NCBI GenBank assembly: GCA_019636215.1
Contig: JAHBXZ010000009.1
Span: 145,778-209,777, forward strand
DNA: 64,000 nucleotides
Direction: 5' to 3'
Source of the DNA: Planctomycetota bacterium
GTDB lineage: Bacteria; Planctomycetota; UBA8742; UBA2392
Part shown: positions 43,951 to 52,322 of the stretch, in pieces
Numbering within the stretch: the stretch's first letter is position 1
Layout: each line of letters starts with the position of its first letter
The notes under the pieces: generated by a model
What the model was told of the DNA's origin: nothing
What the model saw: only the letters and a program-made list of their open reading frames with translations
The model's database searches: none
Made by a program: the position numbers and the translations under genes

Positions 43951-44313
43951 CTAACTCGCGCGCAGCCCGGGGGTTACCGGCTTCATGCCGGAAAGCGGCG
44001 TTACCATGTCGCCGTCGGTGACGGCCAGAAGCATGCCCTGGCTCATGACCCCGCGCAGCTTGCGCGGCTTCAGGTTGGCGACAATCACGATGTCCTTGCC
44101 CACCAGGTCCTGCGGCTGCCACCACTGGCGGATGCCCGCACAGATGGTGCGCGGCGTGGGCTCGCCGGCGTCCACGGTCAGCACCAGCAACTTGTCGGCC
44201 TCGGGGTGTTCGGTGGCGGCCACGACCCGCGCGGTGCGCAATTCGACCTTGGCGAAATCCTCAATGCCGATTTCGCTTACGGTCGCGGGTGCCGCCGGGG
44301 CTGGTTCTGTCAT
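43951..44313 (-). CDS. Free-standing tRNA-binding domain (MetG-beta/CsaA-like)
   Basis: A 120-residue protein with a short acidic, alanine/proline-rich N-terminus and an OB-fold EMAPII/Arc1p-type tRNA-binding domain: IGIEDFAKVELRTARVVAA, EHPEADKLLVLTVD, RTICAGIRQWW, VANLKPRKLRGVMSQGMLLA. It matches the C-terminal dimerisation/tRNA-binding appendix of methionyl-tRNA synthetase as a separate protein. It probably binds tRNA as a dimer; whether it assists MetRS here is unknown. AGGAAGGGCC lies upstream of the ATG. Confidence 0.92.
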   Translation of the reverse strand: MTEPAPAAPATVSEIGIEDFAKVELRTARVVAATEHPEADKLLVLTVDAGEPTPRTICAGIRQWWQPQDLVGKDIVIVANLKPRKLRGVMSQGMLLAVTDGDMVTPLSGMKPVTPGLRAS

Positions 44314-44497
44314 GGCCCTTCCTGTTGCAAAAAAAGCCTCTTGTTTAACGCATCCGCACTTACTATTGCGCCCAGCTTAGCTTGTTTTTCACGAATTCGC
44401 AATGCAAGCACGACCCAAGGCCAGTGCAGGCCTTGCTTTGTGCCACAATCCACGGGTTGCAGACATCTGCGGGCCGCTTTGTATCGTTTTGCGCCCG

Positions 44498-46231
44498 ATG
44501 AATGAGCCTGCCCTGAAACCCGCACTTTCGCCGCTGGCGCGTTTTGCCGCGCTGATGGACCGTGCCTGGCTTCAGGCGCTGGTGGTCGGGCTGCTGTACT
44601 TCGTGGGCATGCTGTACTACCAGTGGGTGCCCGCGCCGGATTTCACCGGCCAGATGGGCGGCGGCATTCGTGCCCATGCCATCGGCCTGCCCGACCCGGA
44701 CACCTACTATCACATCAAGATGGGCTGGCTGTACGGCACCGGCGAAGTCCAGCAGGCCGGGGCCGACTTTCACTGGACGCGCGAAAGCACCTGGAACGGT
44801 GCGTTTTCCGACAAGGACTACCTGTTCCACGTGTACCTGGTGCCGTTTGCCCAGTTCGCAGACGGCCCCGGCGACATCGAGGGCCTGATCTTCGGTGCGC
44901 GGCTGGGCATCGCGTTTCTGACCATGCTGTTTGCGCTGGCCCTGTGGGCGGCGCTGCGGCTGATGGGTGTAAGGCACGCCTGGCTGTACACCATCCTGCT
45001 GACGGCCGCGGGCGGCAGCTACATTGTGTTTCGCGTCAACATGTGCCGCAGCTACATGATCAGCCTGGCGCTGTCGGTCACGGGCTGGGCGCTGCTGCTG
45101 AAACGCGCGCGGTTGCCGCTGTTCATCATCGCCGTCGTGTTCACGCTGAGTTACACCGCCAGCCATCTGCTGCTGGCCATGCAGATCGCGCGAACCGTGG
45201 CCGAACTGGTGTTCGGGCCCGAGCCCGGCCGCACACGCGGCCAGGACCTGCGCGGCAACCTGGCCCAGGCCGGCTGCATCGCCGGGGGCATTGCTGTCGG
45301 GTGCCTGCTGCACCCGCACTCCTGGGAACTGGTGCAGTTGTGGTGGGTGCAGAACGTGGTGGTGCTGGCGCTTTCCCACCGCGACTCCGTGGCCCCGATC
45401 ATTGACGGCTTTGGTTCCTTCTTTGGCATGCCCACCGACTGGGCCAACGGCCCCAGCATCGCACTGGGGCGCGAACTGGAACCCCCGCTGGGCAGCTTTG
45501 TCGCCACTGGCACGCCTGTGCTGTGGCTGGCGCCGATGCTGCTGCCGCTGTTTTCGGCCTGGCTGGGCCACAAGCCAAGCCGCAACGCGGTGCTGACGGG
45601 CATGATCGCGATTGTGTGGCTGTTTGCGTTCATGACCAACCAGCGCTTTCTGGAATACGCCGCGCCGTTTTCGGTGCTGGCCTGCGGCCTGTGGATTCAC
45701 GAATTGATGGCCAGCCCCGGCTTTGCCGCCTGGCGCGAACAACGCCCGGTGATCTCGCGCGCCCTGCCGATCAGCGCCGCGGTGATTGCCCTGATTGCCA
45801 CCGGCGCAACCTGGGTCGGGGCCGCCATCAACTACCGCAGCACCGACCGCGGCGTGGTGGAACACGCGGCCCGCTGGCTGCACGACCACCCCGAAAGCCA
45901 CGGCAAGGTGGTGTGGCACTGCCGCTGGGATGACTTCACCAAGCTGATCTTCTATGCCAGCGAATGCGACTACCTGATCGGGCTGGACCCCACGTTCATG
46001 CTGGCCAAGGACCGCAAACGCTATGAACTGTGGATGGACCTGTGCCGCGGCAAGCGCCGTGAACTGGTGGACCCGATCCGCGACGAGTTCGGCGCCAGTT
46101 ACATCCTGTTCCGGCGCAGCAGCAGCGAATACGCCTACTATCGCCTCAGTGAAGAAGCCCGCGCCGGCCGCCTGCGACTGTGCATCCGCGCCGACAACGA
46201 CGAATGGAGCCTGTACGAAATTGTGCGCTGA
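44498..46231 (+). CDS. STT3-like multi-pass membrane protein (GT-C type)
   Basis: A 577-residue protein from the ATG at 44498. At least ten hydrophobic helices are visible (for example LQALVVGLLYFVGMLYY, LTMLFALALWAALRLMG). The first loop contains LPDPDTYYHIKMGWLYGTG, similar to the acidic metal-binding first loop of STT3/PglB and other GT-C enzymes. The C-terminal soluble part (VVWHCRWDDFTKLIFYASEC, EFGASYILFRRS) resembles the STT3-type domain but the WWDYG motif is not seen. It may transfer a lipid-linked sugar; confidence in the exact activity is low. Confidence 0.65.
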   Translation: MNEPALKPALSPLARFAALMDRAWLQALVVGLLYFVGMLYYQWVPAPDFTGQMGGGIRAHAIGLPDPDTYYHIKMGWLYGTGEVQQAGADFHWTRESTWNGAFSDKDYLFHVYLVPFAQFADGPGDIEGLIFGARLGIAFLTMLFALALWAALRLMGVRHAWLYTILLTAAGGSYIVFRVNMCRSYMISLALSVTGWALLLKRARLPLFIIAVVFTLSYTASHLLLAMQIARTVAELVFGPEPGRTRGQDLRGNLAQAGCIAGGIAVGCLLHPHSWELVQLWWVQNVVVLALSHRDSVAPIIDGFGSFFGMPTDWANGPSIALGRELEPPLGSFVATGTPVLWLAPMLLPLFSAWLGHKPSRNAVLTGMIAIVWLFAFMTNQRFLEYAAPFSVLACGLWIHELMASPGFAAWREQRPVISRALPISAAVIALIATGATWVGAAINYRSTDRGVVEHAARWLHDHPESHGKVVWHCRWDDFTKLIFYASECDYLIGLDPTFMLAKDRKRYELWMDLCRGKRRELVDPIRDEFGASYILFRRSSSEYAYYRLSEEARAGRLRLCIRADNDEWSLYEIVR

Positions 46232-46276
46232 AGGCCCCCTGCTGACCGGCGGCGCGATTTGCGCTAACCTCTGGCC

Positions 46277-47560
46277 GTGACACGCGACGAAGCATTCCAG
46301 GTTCTCGGCCTCTACGTTGGCGCAAGCGACGAACATATCCGCGTCAAGCACGCGGCCCGTTGCCTGGCCGTCAACCAGCGCCTGGCATCCGCACCCGCTG
46401 CCGAACAACCCGCCCTGAAGGCCGAACTGGCCCGGCTGGACGAAGCCCTGGCCATGGCCAGCGGCCGGGCGCCTGATGCCTCGTCACCGACCATGCCGGG
46501 TGGCTTTTCCGTCACGACACTGGAGAACAACCCCCGCCGCGGCGGCGCCGTCAAGGGCGTGATTGTGCTGGCCGGGCTGCTGCTTGGCCTGCTGGGCTAT
46601 TACGTCATTACCCGCACCAGCATGTACCTGTTTGACCGGCAGCATACAGAAGAGGCAACACCGGCGGCCATCGCCGACGCCGAGCAGGCCTCGGTGGCAT
46701 GGCTGACCTATCTTTCGCGCAGCGGACGCCCCGAGACCGACGAAGGCCGCAAGGCCGCCGAGGATCTGCACAAGGGCGCCGGCGCGCGGGCCGCGGGCGA
46801 CAAGTCGATCTACGCCCAGTTGTACAACAGTGCCTGGCAGGGGTACTTCAATGCGTTTCGCGCCGAGGCCGCGCGGGCGGAGTCTGCCTGGAAGGATGAA
46901 GTGGCCGACCCCTGGCGCAGCAAGGTGCAGGTGAACTTCCCGTTCAATCCTGACGCGGCGGCTGACGCGCCGGTGGGCGAAGTAACGCGCATTCTCAACC
47001 CGGTCAGCGGCGCTGCATGGCGGCACGACCGATGGTTTGACGCGCTGGCTGTTGTCGAACTCAAGGGCACGAAGTTCTACGCGCCGCCGAAAGACCGCGC
47101 CGAGTTTCGCGCGCGGGCGGGCAAGCTTCGCGACGCCCTGTTCCCGCCCGACCGCGACCGCATCAACGTGCCGTTTCTGGCCCGGGTGCTGCCGGGCAGG
47201 ATGTGGGGGCGCATCACGTTTGAAATCAGCGGCCGGTCCGGCAACAGTGAACGCGACGGCGAGTTTGAGGACTTCACCTGGCGCAACGAAAACGGCGGCT
47301 GTGTGCTGCGGGCCTATCTGCTGGGTTCACGCAAGGAAACCCAGATCATTGACCACAAGGCCAGCCAGTGGGGCATCCTGCGGGCATTGAAGGACGCGCG
47401 CAGCGAGGGCCAGGTCGACAACGCCCACAGCTGGTCGCTGACTGCCTTTGACCAGGTCGGCCCGGGCGCCAAGAAGGAACCGCCGATGCTGCAGATCCTG
47501 GTGGACCGCGCCAACAACCCGTTTGACCTGTCACTGTACGCCGCCGCCAGGCTTGAGTAG
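46277..47560 (+). CDS. J-like N-terminus, membrane helix and TssM/IcmF-C-like domain
   Basis: A 427-residue protein from GTG 46277. Residues 1-65 resemble a degenerate J-domain (EAFQVLGLYVGASDEHIRVK ... LDEALAMASG) lacking HPD. A helix at 91-112 (AVKGVIVLAGLLLGLLGYYV) spans the membrane. From about residue 215 the sequence follows the C-terminal part of the type VI secretion protein TssM: VNFPFNPDAAADAPVGEVTR (like the YPFD..S..DA..ADF motif), ASQWGILRALKDA (like GPWALFRLL) and ANNPFDLSLYAAARL (like NPF.L..L). No other T6SS gene is in the window. Repeat element copy B follows. Confidence 0.55.
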   Translation: MTRDEAFQVLGLYVGASDEHIRVKHAARCLAVNQRLASAPAAEQPALKAELARLDEALAMASGRAPDASSPTMPGGFSVTTLENNPRRGGAVKGVIVLAGLLLGLLGYYVITRTSMYLFDRQHTEEATPAAIADAEQASVAWLTYLSRSGRPETDEGRKAAEDLHKGAGARAAGDKSIYAQLYNSAWQGYFNAFRAEAARAESAWKDEVADPWRSKVQVNFPFNPDAAADAPVGEVTRILNPVSGAAWRHDRWFDALAVVELKGTKFYAPPKDRAEFRARAGKLRDALFPPDRDRINVPFLARVLPGRMWGRITFEISGRSGNSERDGEFEDFTWRNENGGCVLRAYLLGSRKETQIIDHKASQWGILRALKDARSEGQVDNAHSWSLTAFDQVGPGAKKEPPMLQILVDRANNPFDLSLYAAARLE

Positions 47561-47596
47561 CAGCCTGGTGTGCCCTCTGATTCGTTCTGGCGGTTC

Positions 47597-47694
47597 GTGG
47601 CATCGGCGTCCTCGCCGATGCGTCTCCATGGCCGTCCCGGCCATGGACAGGCGCGGGACGCGCCTGCCACGCATCGCCGAGACGGCGATGCCAC
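47597..47694. repeat. Four-hairpin intergenic element, copy B
   Basis: A 98-bp element with the same GTGGCATCGGCGTCC start and GACGGCGATGCCAC end as copy A. Hairpins: CATCGGCG-TCCT-CGCCGATG, CCATGGCCG-TCC-CGGCCATGG, CAGGCGCG-GGA-CGCGCCTG and CATCGCCG-AGA-CGGCGATG. It sits between the converging TssM-like and aminotransferase genes. Confidence 0.85.
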
Positions 47695-47719
47695 TCGCCC
47701 TATCAAGTCTGATGGCCCA

Positions 47720-48820
47720 CTAGCCTACAGCCGCCAGAACCGCCGTGGCCACTTCGTCGACCTGGGCGTCAGTCATGCTGTCGAACACCGGCAGGCTCAG
47801 GCAGTCGCGGCACAGGGCCTCACTTACCGGCAGGTCGCCGGGTTTGCCGCCGCTGTCCTTGAAACACTCCTGAAGGTGCAGCGGCACGGGGTAATAGATG
47901 CCGCAGCCAATCGCCTGCTCGCCCAGCTTCTTCATCACTTCGTCGCGCCGGGGCAGCAGCACGGTGTACTGGTGATAGATGTGGCTGTTGCCGGGGCTGA
48001 CCACCGGCGTGACAACCCTGCTGCCGGCAAACTTCGCGTTGTAGCGCGCCGCAACCTGCGCGCGGCGGGCGTTCCAGGCGTCCAGGCGCCTGAGCTTGAC
48101 ACTCAGCACCACGGCCTGCAGCGCATCCAGCCGGCCGCAGATGCCGACCAGCTTGTTGTAATAGCGGGGGCGCTCCCCGTGCACGCGCAGCAGGCGGATG
48201 CGGTCGGCAAACTCGTCGTTGTCGGTCGCCATCATGCCGCCGTCGCCCGCCCCGCCCAGGTTCTTGGTGGGGTAAAAGCTGTAGCAGCCATAGTGGGCAA
48301 ATGTGCCGGCCTTGCGGCCGTTGCGCACGGCGCCAAAGGCCTGCGCGGCGTCTTCCACGACCGTCAGCTTGTGGGCATCGGCCAGTTTGTTGACGCCCTC
48401 CATGTCGGCGCACTGGCCGTAGAGGTCTACCGGGATGATCGCGCGGGTGCGGGAGTTCACCTTTGCGGCAGCGGACTTCAGGTCAATGTTGAAGGTATCG
48501 CGGTGAACGTCGCAGAACACGGGCTTGAGGTTCAGGCGCGCAACGGCGCCGGCCGTGGCAAAAAAGGTGAACGTCGGCACGATCACTTCATCGCCCGGTT
48601 TCAGGCCCGCGGCCATCAGCCCCAGCAGCAGCGCGTCAGACCCGTTGCTGACGCCGATGGCGTGCTTTGTGCCCAGGTAGGCGGCGGCTTCTTTCTCAAA
48701 CTGTTCGACGTACTTGCCCAGCACAAAGGCCTGTTCGTCGAACACGGCGCCCACCAGCGCCATGACTTCGTTTTTGATCGTCGCGTACTGCGCCTTCAGG
48801 TCGAGAAACGGCACACCCAT
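47720..48820 (-). CDS. DegT/DnrJ/EryC1/StrS-family aminotransferase
   Basis: A 366-residue fold-I PLP enzyme from the ATG complementary to 48818-48820. It has the family start VPFLDLKAQY, SNGSDALLLGLMAAGLKPGDEVIVPTFTF-type region, VVEDAAQAFGA and the PLP-lysine segment YSFYPTKNLGGAGDGG. Members transaminate nucleotide-linked keto-sugars in surface polysaccharide or antibiotic sugar synthesis, usually with glutamate as donor. The ECFKDSG and YPVPLHLQ C-terminal motifs are typical. It is isolated from other sugar genes here except the epimerase at 60 kb. Confidence 0.95.
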   Translation of the reverse strand: MGVPFLDLKAQYATIKNEVMALVGAVFDEQAFVLGKYVEQFEKEAAAYLGTKHAIGVSNGSDALLLGLMAAGLKPGDEVIVPTFTFFATAGAVARLNLKPVFCDVHRDTFNIDLKSAAAKVNSRTRAIIPVDLYGQCADMEGVNKLADAHKLTVVEDAAQAFGAVRNGRKAGTFAHYGCYSFYPTKNLGGAGDGGMMATDNDEFADRIRLLRVHGERPRYYNKLVGICGRLDALQAVVLSVKLRRLDAWNARRAQVAARYNAKFAGSRVVTPVVSPGNSHIYHQYTVLLPRRDEVMKKLGEQAIGCGIYYPVPLHLQECFKDSGGKPGDLPVSEALCRDCLSLPVFDSMTDAQVDEVATAVLAAVG

Positions 48821-48980
48821 GGTTCGCCTCCGCGCGGGACTATACACGCGGGGTGCGCGCGCGCGAGGGTGACCGGCCTGTGCCGGAAGTTTCAGCGGTG
48901 GCCATGCGGCCGATCACGGCATGAAGCAACGCGCTGTGGCAGTTGGCCCCGCCTTCGGTACAACAGGCACAGGAGAAGCC

Positions 48981-51305
48981 ATGAAGATTGTCAGCATCGG
49001 CGGCGGGCCGGCGGGGCTTTACTTCGCCATCCTGATGAAAAAGCAGGACCCCGCCCACGACATCACGATTGTCGAACGCAACAAGCCCGACGACACCTTT
49101 GGCTGGGGCGTGGTGTTTTCCGACGAAACCCTGGGCGGCTTTGAAACCGCCGACAAACCCAGCCACGACCGCATCCGCAAAGAGTTCGCCTACTGGCCCG
49201 ACATTGACACCTTCATCCATGGCCAGTGCATCCGCAGCACCGGCCACGGCTTTGCCGGCATGTCGCGCAAGCGCATGCTGAACATCCTGCAGGAACGGTG
49301 CAGCGAACTGGGCGTGAAACTGCAATTCCAGCACGAAGTAAAATCCGTGCGCGAGTTCGCCGGGGCCGACCTGATCCTGGCCGCCGACGGCGTGAACTCG
49401 ACGATCCGCGAAGAACTCAAGGCCCACTTCCAGCCCGACATGGACTGGCGCAGGTGCAAGTTTTCGTGGCTGGGCGCGAACTTCCGGCTGCCGGCCTTTA
49501 CGTTCATCTACGAGCAAAGCGAACACGGCCTGTTCACCGTCCACGCCTATCCCTTCGAAAAAGACCTCAGCACCTTCATTGTCGAGTGCCGTGAAGAAAC
49601 GTGGAAGCGCGCCGGGCTGGACAAGGCCGACGAAACCGCCACCATCGCCTATTGCGAGAAACTGTTCGGCAAGTACCTGGGCGGGCACAGGCTGCTGGGC
49701 AACCGCAGTGTGTGGCGCACCTTCCCCACAATCCGCAACAAGACCTGGGTGCACGAAAACGTCGTGCTGATGGGCGACGCGGCCCACACCGCACACTTCA
49801 GCATCGGCAGCGGAACCAAGCTGGCGATGGAAGACGCGATTGAACTCGCCCGGGCCTTTGGCGACCTGAAAGGCCAGCCAGTGAACGCCGTGCTGCGCGA
49901 GTACGAAAAGCGCCGCTGGGATGAAGTCGCCCGCCTGCAGAAGACCGCCCAGACCAGCCTGGAGTGGTACGAAAACGCCGGCCGCTACTTCAAGGCCCAG
50001 ACGCCGATCCAGTTCACGTTCAACCAGCTCACGCGCAGCAAGCGCATTACCTATGACAATTTAAAGCTGCGCGATGCTGCCTTCGTTGATCGCGCGACGG
50101 CGTGGTTCGCCGAGCAAAACCCGCACAAGGCCGTCAACGTTGCCGTGCCCGCATATGCTGCGGGGACTCCTTCGGACGCTGCGAGCCGGCAGCCAGCAGT
50201 CGGCAGCCAGCAGCAGGAACAGATCGCCCCGCCGATCTTTCAGCCCTTTGCGCTGCGCGGCATGACTTTGGCCAATCGGCTCGTGGTCAGCCCGATGTGC
50301 ATGTATTCCTGCGACGACGGCCTGCCCACCGACTGGCACCTGGTGCACCTGGGCTCGCGCGCGATTGGCGGCGCCGGGCTGGTCATCACCGAGGCCACGC
50401 ACGTCAGCGCCGTGGGCCGCATCAGCCCCGGCTGTGCCGGGCTGTACAAGCCCGAACACATGCAGGCCTGGAAGCGCGTGGTGAAGTTCGTGCACGAGCA
50501 CAGCCGCTCGCGCATCGGCATGCAGCTGGCCCACGCCGGGCGCAAGGCCAGCACGGATCTGCCCTGGCTTGGCGGCAAGCCGCTGAAGGGCAGCGCCGCC
50601 TGGCAGACCCTGGCCCCCAGCGCTCTGCCGTACAAGGACTGGCATACGCCCGTGGCCATGACCGCGGCCGACATGGCGCAGGTGCAGCAGCAGTTCGTGC
50701 AGTCGGCCAAGTGGGCCGAACAGGCCGGGTTTGACATGCTGGAACTGCACTACGCCCATGGCTACCTGATGAGCACGTTCATCAGCGCGCTGACCAACCA
50801 GCGCACCGACGGCTACGGCGGCAGCCTGGAAGCCCGCATGCGCTACCCGCTGGAGACATTTGCGGCCGTGCGCGAGGTGTGGCCCGAGCAAAAGCCGATC
50901 AGCGTGCGCCTGAGCTGCACCGAATGGCACCCGCAGGGTCTAAGCGACGCCGACCGCGTACAGATCGGACAGATGCTCAAGGACGCCGGTTGCGACATCA
51001 TTGATTGCAGCGCCGGCGGCGTGGTGCCTGACCAGCAGCCGGTCTATGGCCGCATGTTCCAGGCCCCGTTTTCCGACCTGATTCGCAACGAGGCCGGCAT
51101 CGCGACCATGAGCGTGGGCAACATCCAGGATGTTGACCAGGGCAACACACTGCTGCTGAGCGGCCGGGCCGACCTGATCGTGATGGCAAGGCCGCACCTG
51201 AGCGACCCATACACCATGCTGCACGCCGCGGCCAGGTATGAGGTAGAGGACCAGTACTGGCCGCCCCAGTACCTGGCCGTCAAGCCATCGAGGCGCAAAG
51301 GCTGA
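48981..51305 (+). CDS. Bifunctional anthraniloyl/salicylyl-CoA hydroxylase-OYE reductase
   Basis: A 774-residue protein from the ATG at 48981 (AGGAG upstream). Residues 1 to about 385 are an FAD monooxygenase: GGGPAGLYFAIL, RNKTWVHENVVLMGDAAHTA. Residues about 410-770 are an old-yellow-enzyme-type FMN reductase: FALRGMTLANRLVVSPMCMY, QLAHAGRKAS, YAHGYLMSTFISALTNQRTD and ADLIVMARPHLSDP. A Gln/Ser-rich linker joins them. The same fusion is known in 2-aminobenzoyl-CoA monooxygenase/reductase, and related proteins are called salicylyl-CoA 5-hydroxylase. It should hydroxylate and then reduce an aromatic-CoA ring. No CoA ligase or ring-cleavage genes are adjacent, so the substrate cannot be fixed. 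Confidence 0.92.
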   Translation: MKIVSIGGGPAGLYFAILMKKQDPAHDITIVERNKPDDTFGWGVVFSDETLGGFETADKPSHDRIRKEFAYWPDIDTFIHGQCIRSTGHGFAGMSRKRMLNILQERCSELGVKLQFQHEVKSVREFAGADLILAADGVNSTIREELKAHFQPDMDWRRCKFSWLGANFRLPAFTFIYEQSEHGLFTVHAYPFEKDLSTFIVECREETWKRAGLDKADETATIAYCEKLFGKYLGGHRLLGNRSVWRTFPTIRNKTWVHENVVLMGDAAHTAHFSIGSGTKLAMEDAIELARAFGDLKGQPVNAVLREYEKRRWDEVARLQKTAQTSLEWYENAGRYFKAQTPIQFTFNQLTRSKRITYDNLKLRDAAFVDRATAWFAEQNPHKAVNVAVPAYAAGTPSDAASRQPAVGSQQQEQIAPPIFQPFALRGMTLANRLVVSPMCMYSCDDGLPTDWHLVHLGSRAIGGAGLVITEATHVSAVGRISPGCAGLYKPEHMQAWKRVVKFVHEHSRSRIGMQLAHAGRKASTDLPWLGGKPLKGSAAWQTLAPSALPYKDWHTPVAMTAADMAQVQQQFVQSAKWAEQAGFDMLELHYAHGYLMSTFISALTNQRTDGYGGSLEARMRYPLETFAAVREVWPEQKPISVRLSCTEWHPQGLSDADRVQIGQMLKDAGCDIIDCSAGGVVPDQQPVYGRMFQAPFSDLIRNEAGIATMSVGNIQDVDQGNTLLLSGRADLIVMARPHLSDPYTMLHAAARYEVEDQYWPPQYLAVKPSRRKG

Positions 51306-51870
51306 ACGGCGGATGTGTCCCAAAAGCCCCGCTTACAGCAGCTTCACAGGAGTTGATATGCCGCCGCTTTCAGCCGCTCACCCGTTGTGTCATTGGTTTC
51401 CCGGCGCTTCCGCGCCGGGCTACACATATCACGCGCCCGCCGGGCGCTTCACAGCCCGCAACGCGGGCGCGATATGAGTAGCCGGGGGCGGCAGCCCCCG
51501 GACCTGTGCGCATGTAAGAACCGAGCCGCCGGAGGTGGCGGCATAAGCCCCGCGCTACAGCAAGCCATCCATGATCGCCAGCGAGAGTCCGAAAGCCCCG
51601 TGAGGGGCGACACACCCACGCAACATGCGACGCCACTTCTGGCGCAGTTCGGTCGCCCCTGTCGGGGCTAGCACTCTTTGGTCACTCAGTCCGGGGGCTG
51701 TCGCCCCCGGCTATTTGCGGGCGCCCTGAAGGGCGCAAAAAGCCGGCACAGGCCACGATTGCAGCGCACGTATCGACGCGGCCGCTCCCGACTGCTGACT
51801 CCCGACTCCCGCCTTGTTTCACAGGCAGTGCCGACTTGCGCGTCTTGAACGAAGCGGCTAATCCGGTTCC
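51306..51870. repeat. REP-like hairpin array between the hydroxylase and dut genes
   Basis: No gene is seen in 565 bases, but many GC hairpins are: CCCGGCGC-TTCC-GCGCCGGG followed by CTAC (51400-51423); GTAG followed by CCGGGGGC-GGCA-GCCCCCGG (51478-51501); GCCCC-GTGA-GGGGC (51595-51608); GCCCC-TGTC-GGGGC followed by TAG (51655-51671); CCGGGGGC-TGTC-GCCCCCGG followed by CTAT (51691-51714); GCGCCC-TGAA-GGGCGC (51721-51736). Stems flanked by GTAG or its complement CTAC are the mark of REP elements. Confidence 0.7.
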
Positions 51871-52317
51871 ATGCACGTACCACTCAAGCTCAAGCGGCTG
51901 CCCCACGGGGAAGGCTTGCCTCTGCCGGCGTACCAGACCGCCCATGCGGCCGGTGCGGACGTGCAGGCTGCGCTTTCCGCGCCCGTGATCCTCCAGCCCG
52001 GCGGGCGCGAGCTGGTGCCGACGGGCTTCTGCTACGAGATTCCGCCGGGGTTTGAAATGCAGGTTCGGCCGCGTTCAGGACTTGCGCTGAAGCATGGCGT
52101 CACGGTGCTGAACGCGCCGGGCACGATCGACGCCGACTATCGCGGCGAACTCAAGGTGCTGCTGGTGAACCACGGGCCCGAGCCCTTTGAGATCAGGCGC
52201 GGCGAACGCATCGCGCAGATCATCATTGCGCCGGTCAGCAGCGCGACCTTCACCGAAGTCACCGAACTGGGCGACACCGCGCGCGGCGCCGGCGGGTTTG
52301 GGTCCACGGGGCTGTAG
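51871..52317 (+). CDS. dut: Deoxyuridine 5-prime-triphosphate nucleotidohydrolase
   Basis: A 148-residue dUTPase with motif 1 [12 protein letters not shown], motif 2 [11 protein letters not shown], motif 3 [21 protein letters not shown], motif 4 [13 protein letters not shown] and the C-terminal motif 5 [11 protein letters not shown]. It hydrolyses dUTP to dUMP and pyrophosphate as a homotrimer, keeping uracil out of DNA and feeding thymidylate synthesis. Preceded by a long hairpin-rich intergenic stretch. It converges with the large gene ending at 52323. Confidence 0.97.
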   Translation: MHVPLKLKRLPHGEGLPLPAYQTAHAAGADVQAALSAPVILQPGGRELVPTGFCYEIPPGFEMQVRPRSGLALKHGVTVLNAPGTIDADYRGELKVLLVNHGPEPFEIRRGERIAQIIIAPVSSATFTEVTELGDTARGAGGFGSTGL

Positions 52318-52322
52318 TCGCG

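Noticed and set aside
46277..47560. Type VI secretion locus
   Set aside because: Only the C-terminal part of a TssM-like protein is seen; no tssB, C, K, L or hcp gene is in the window.
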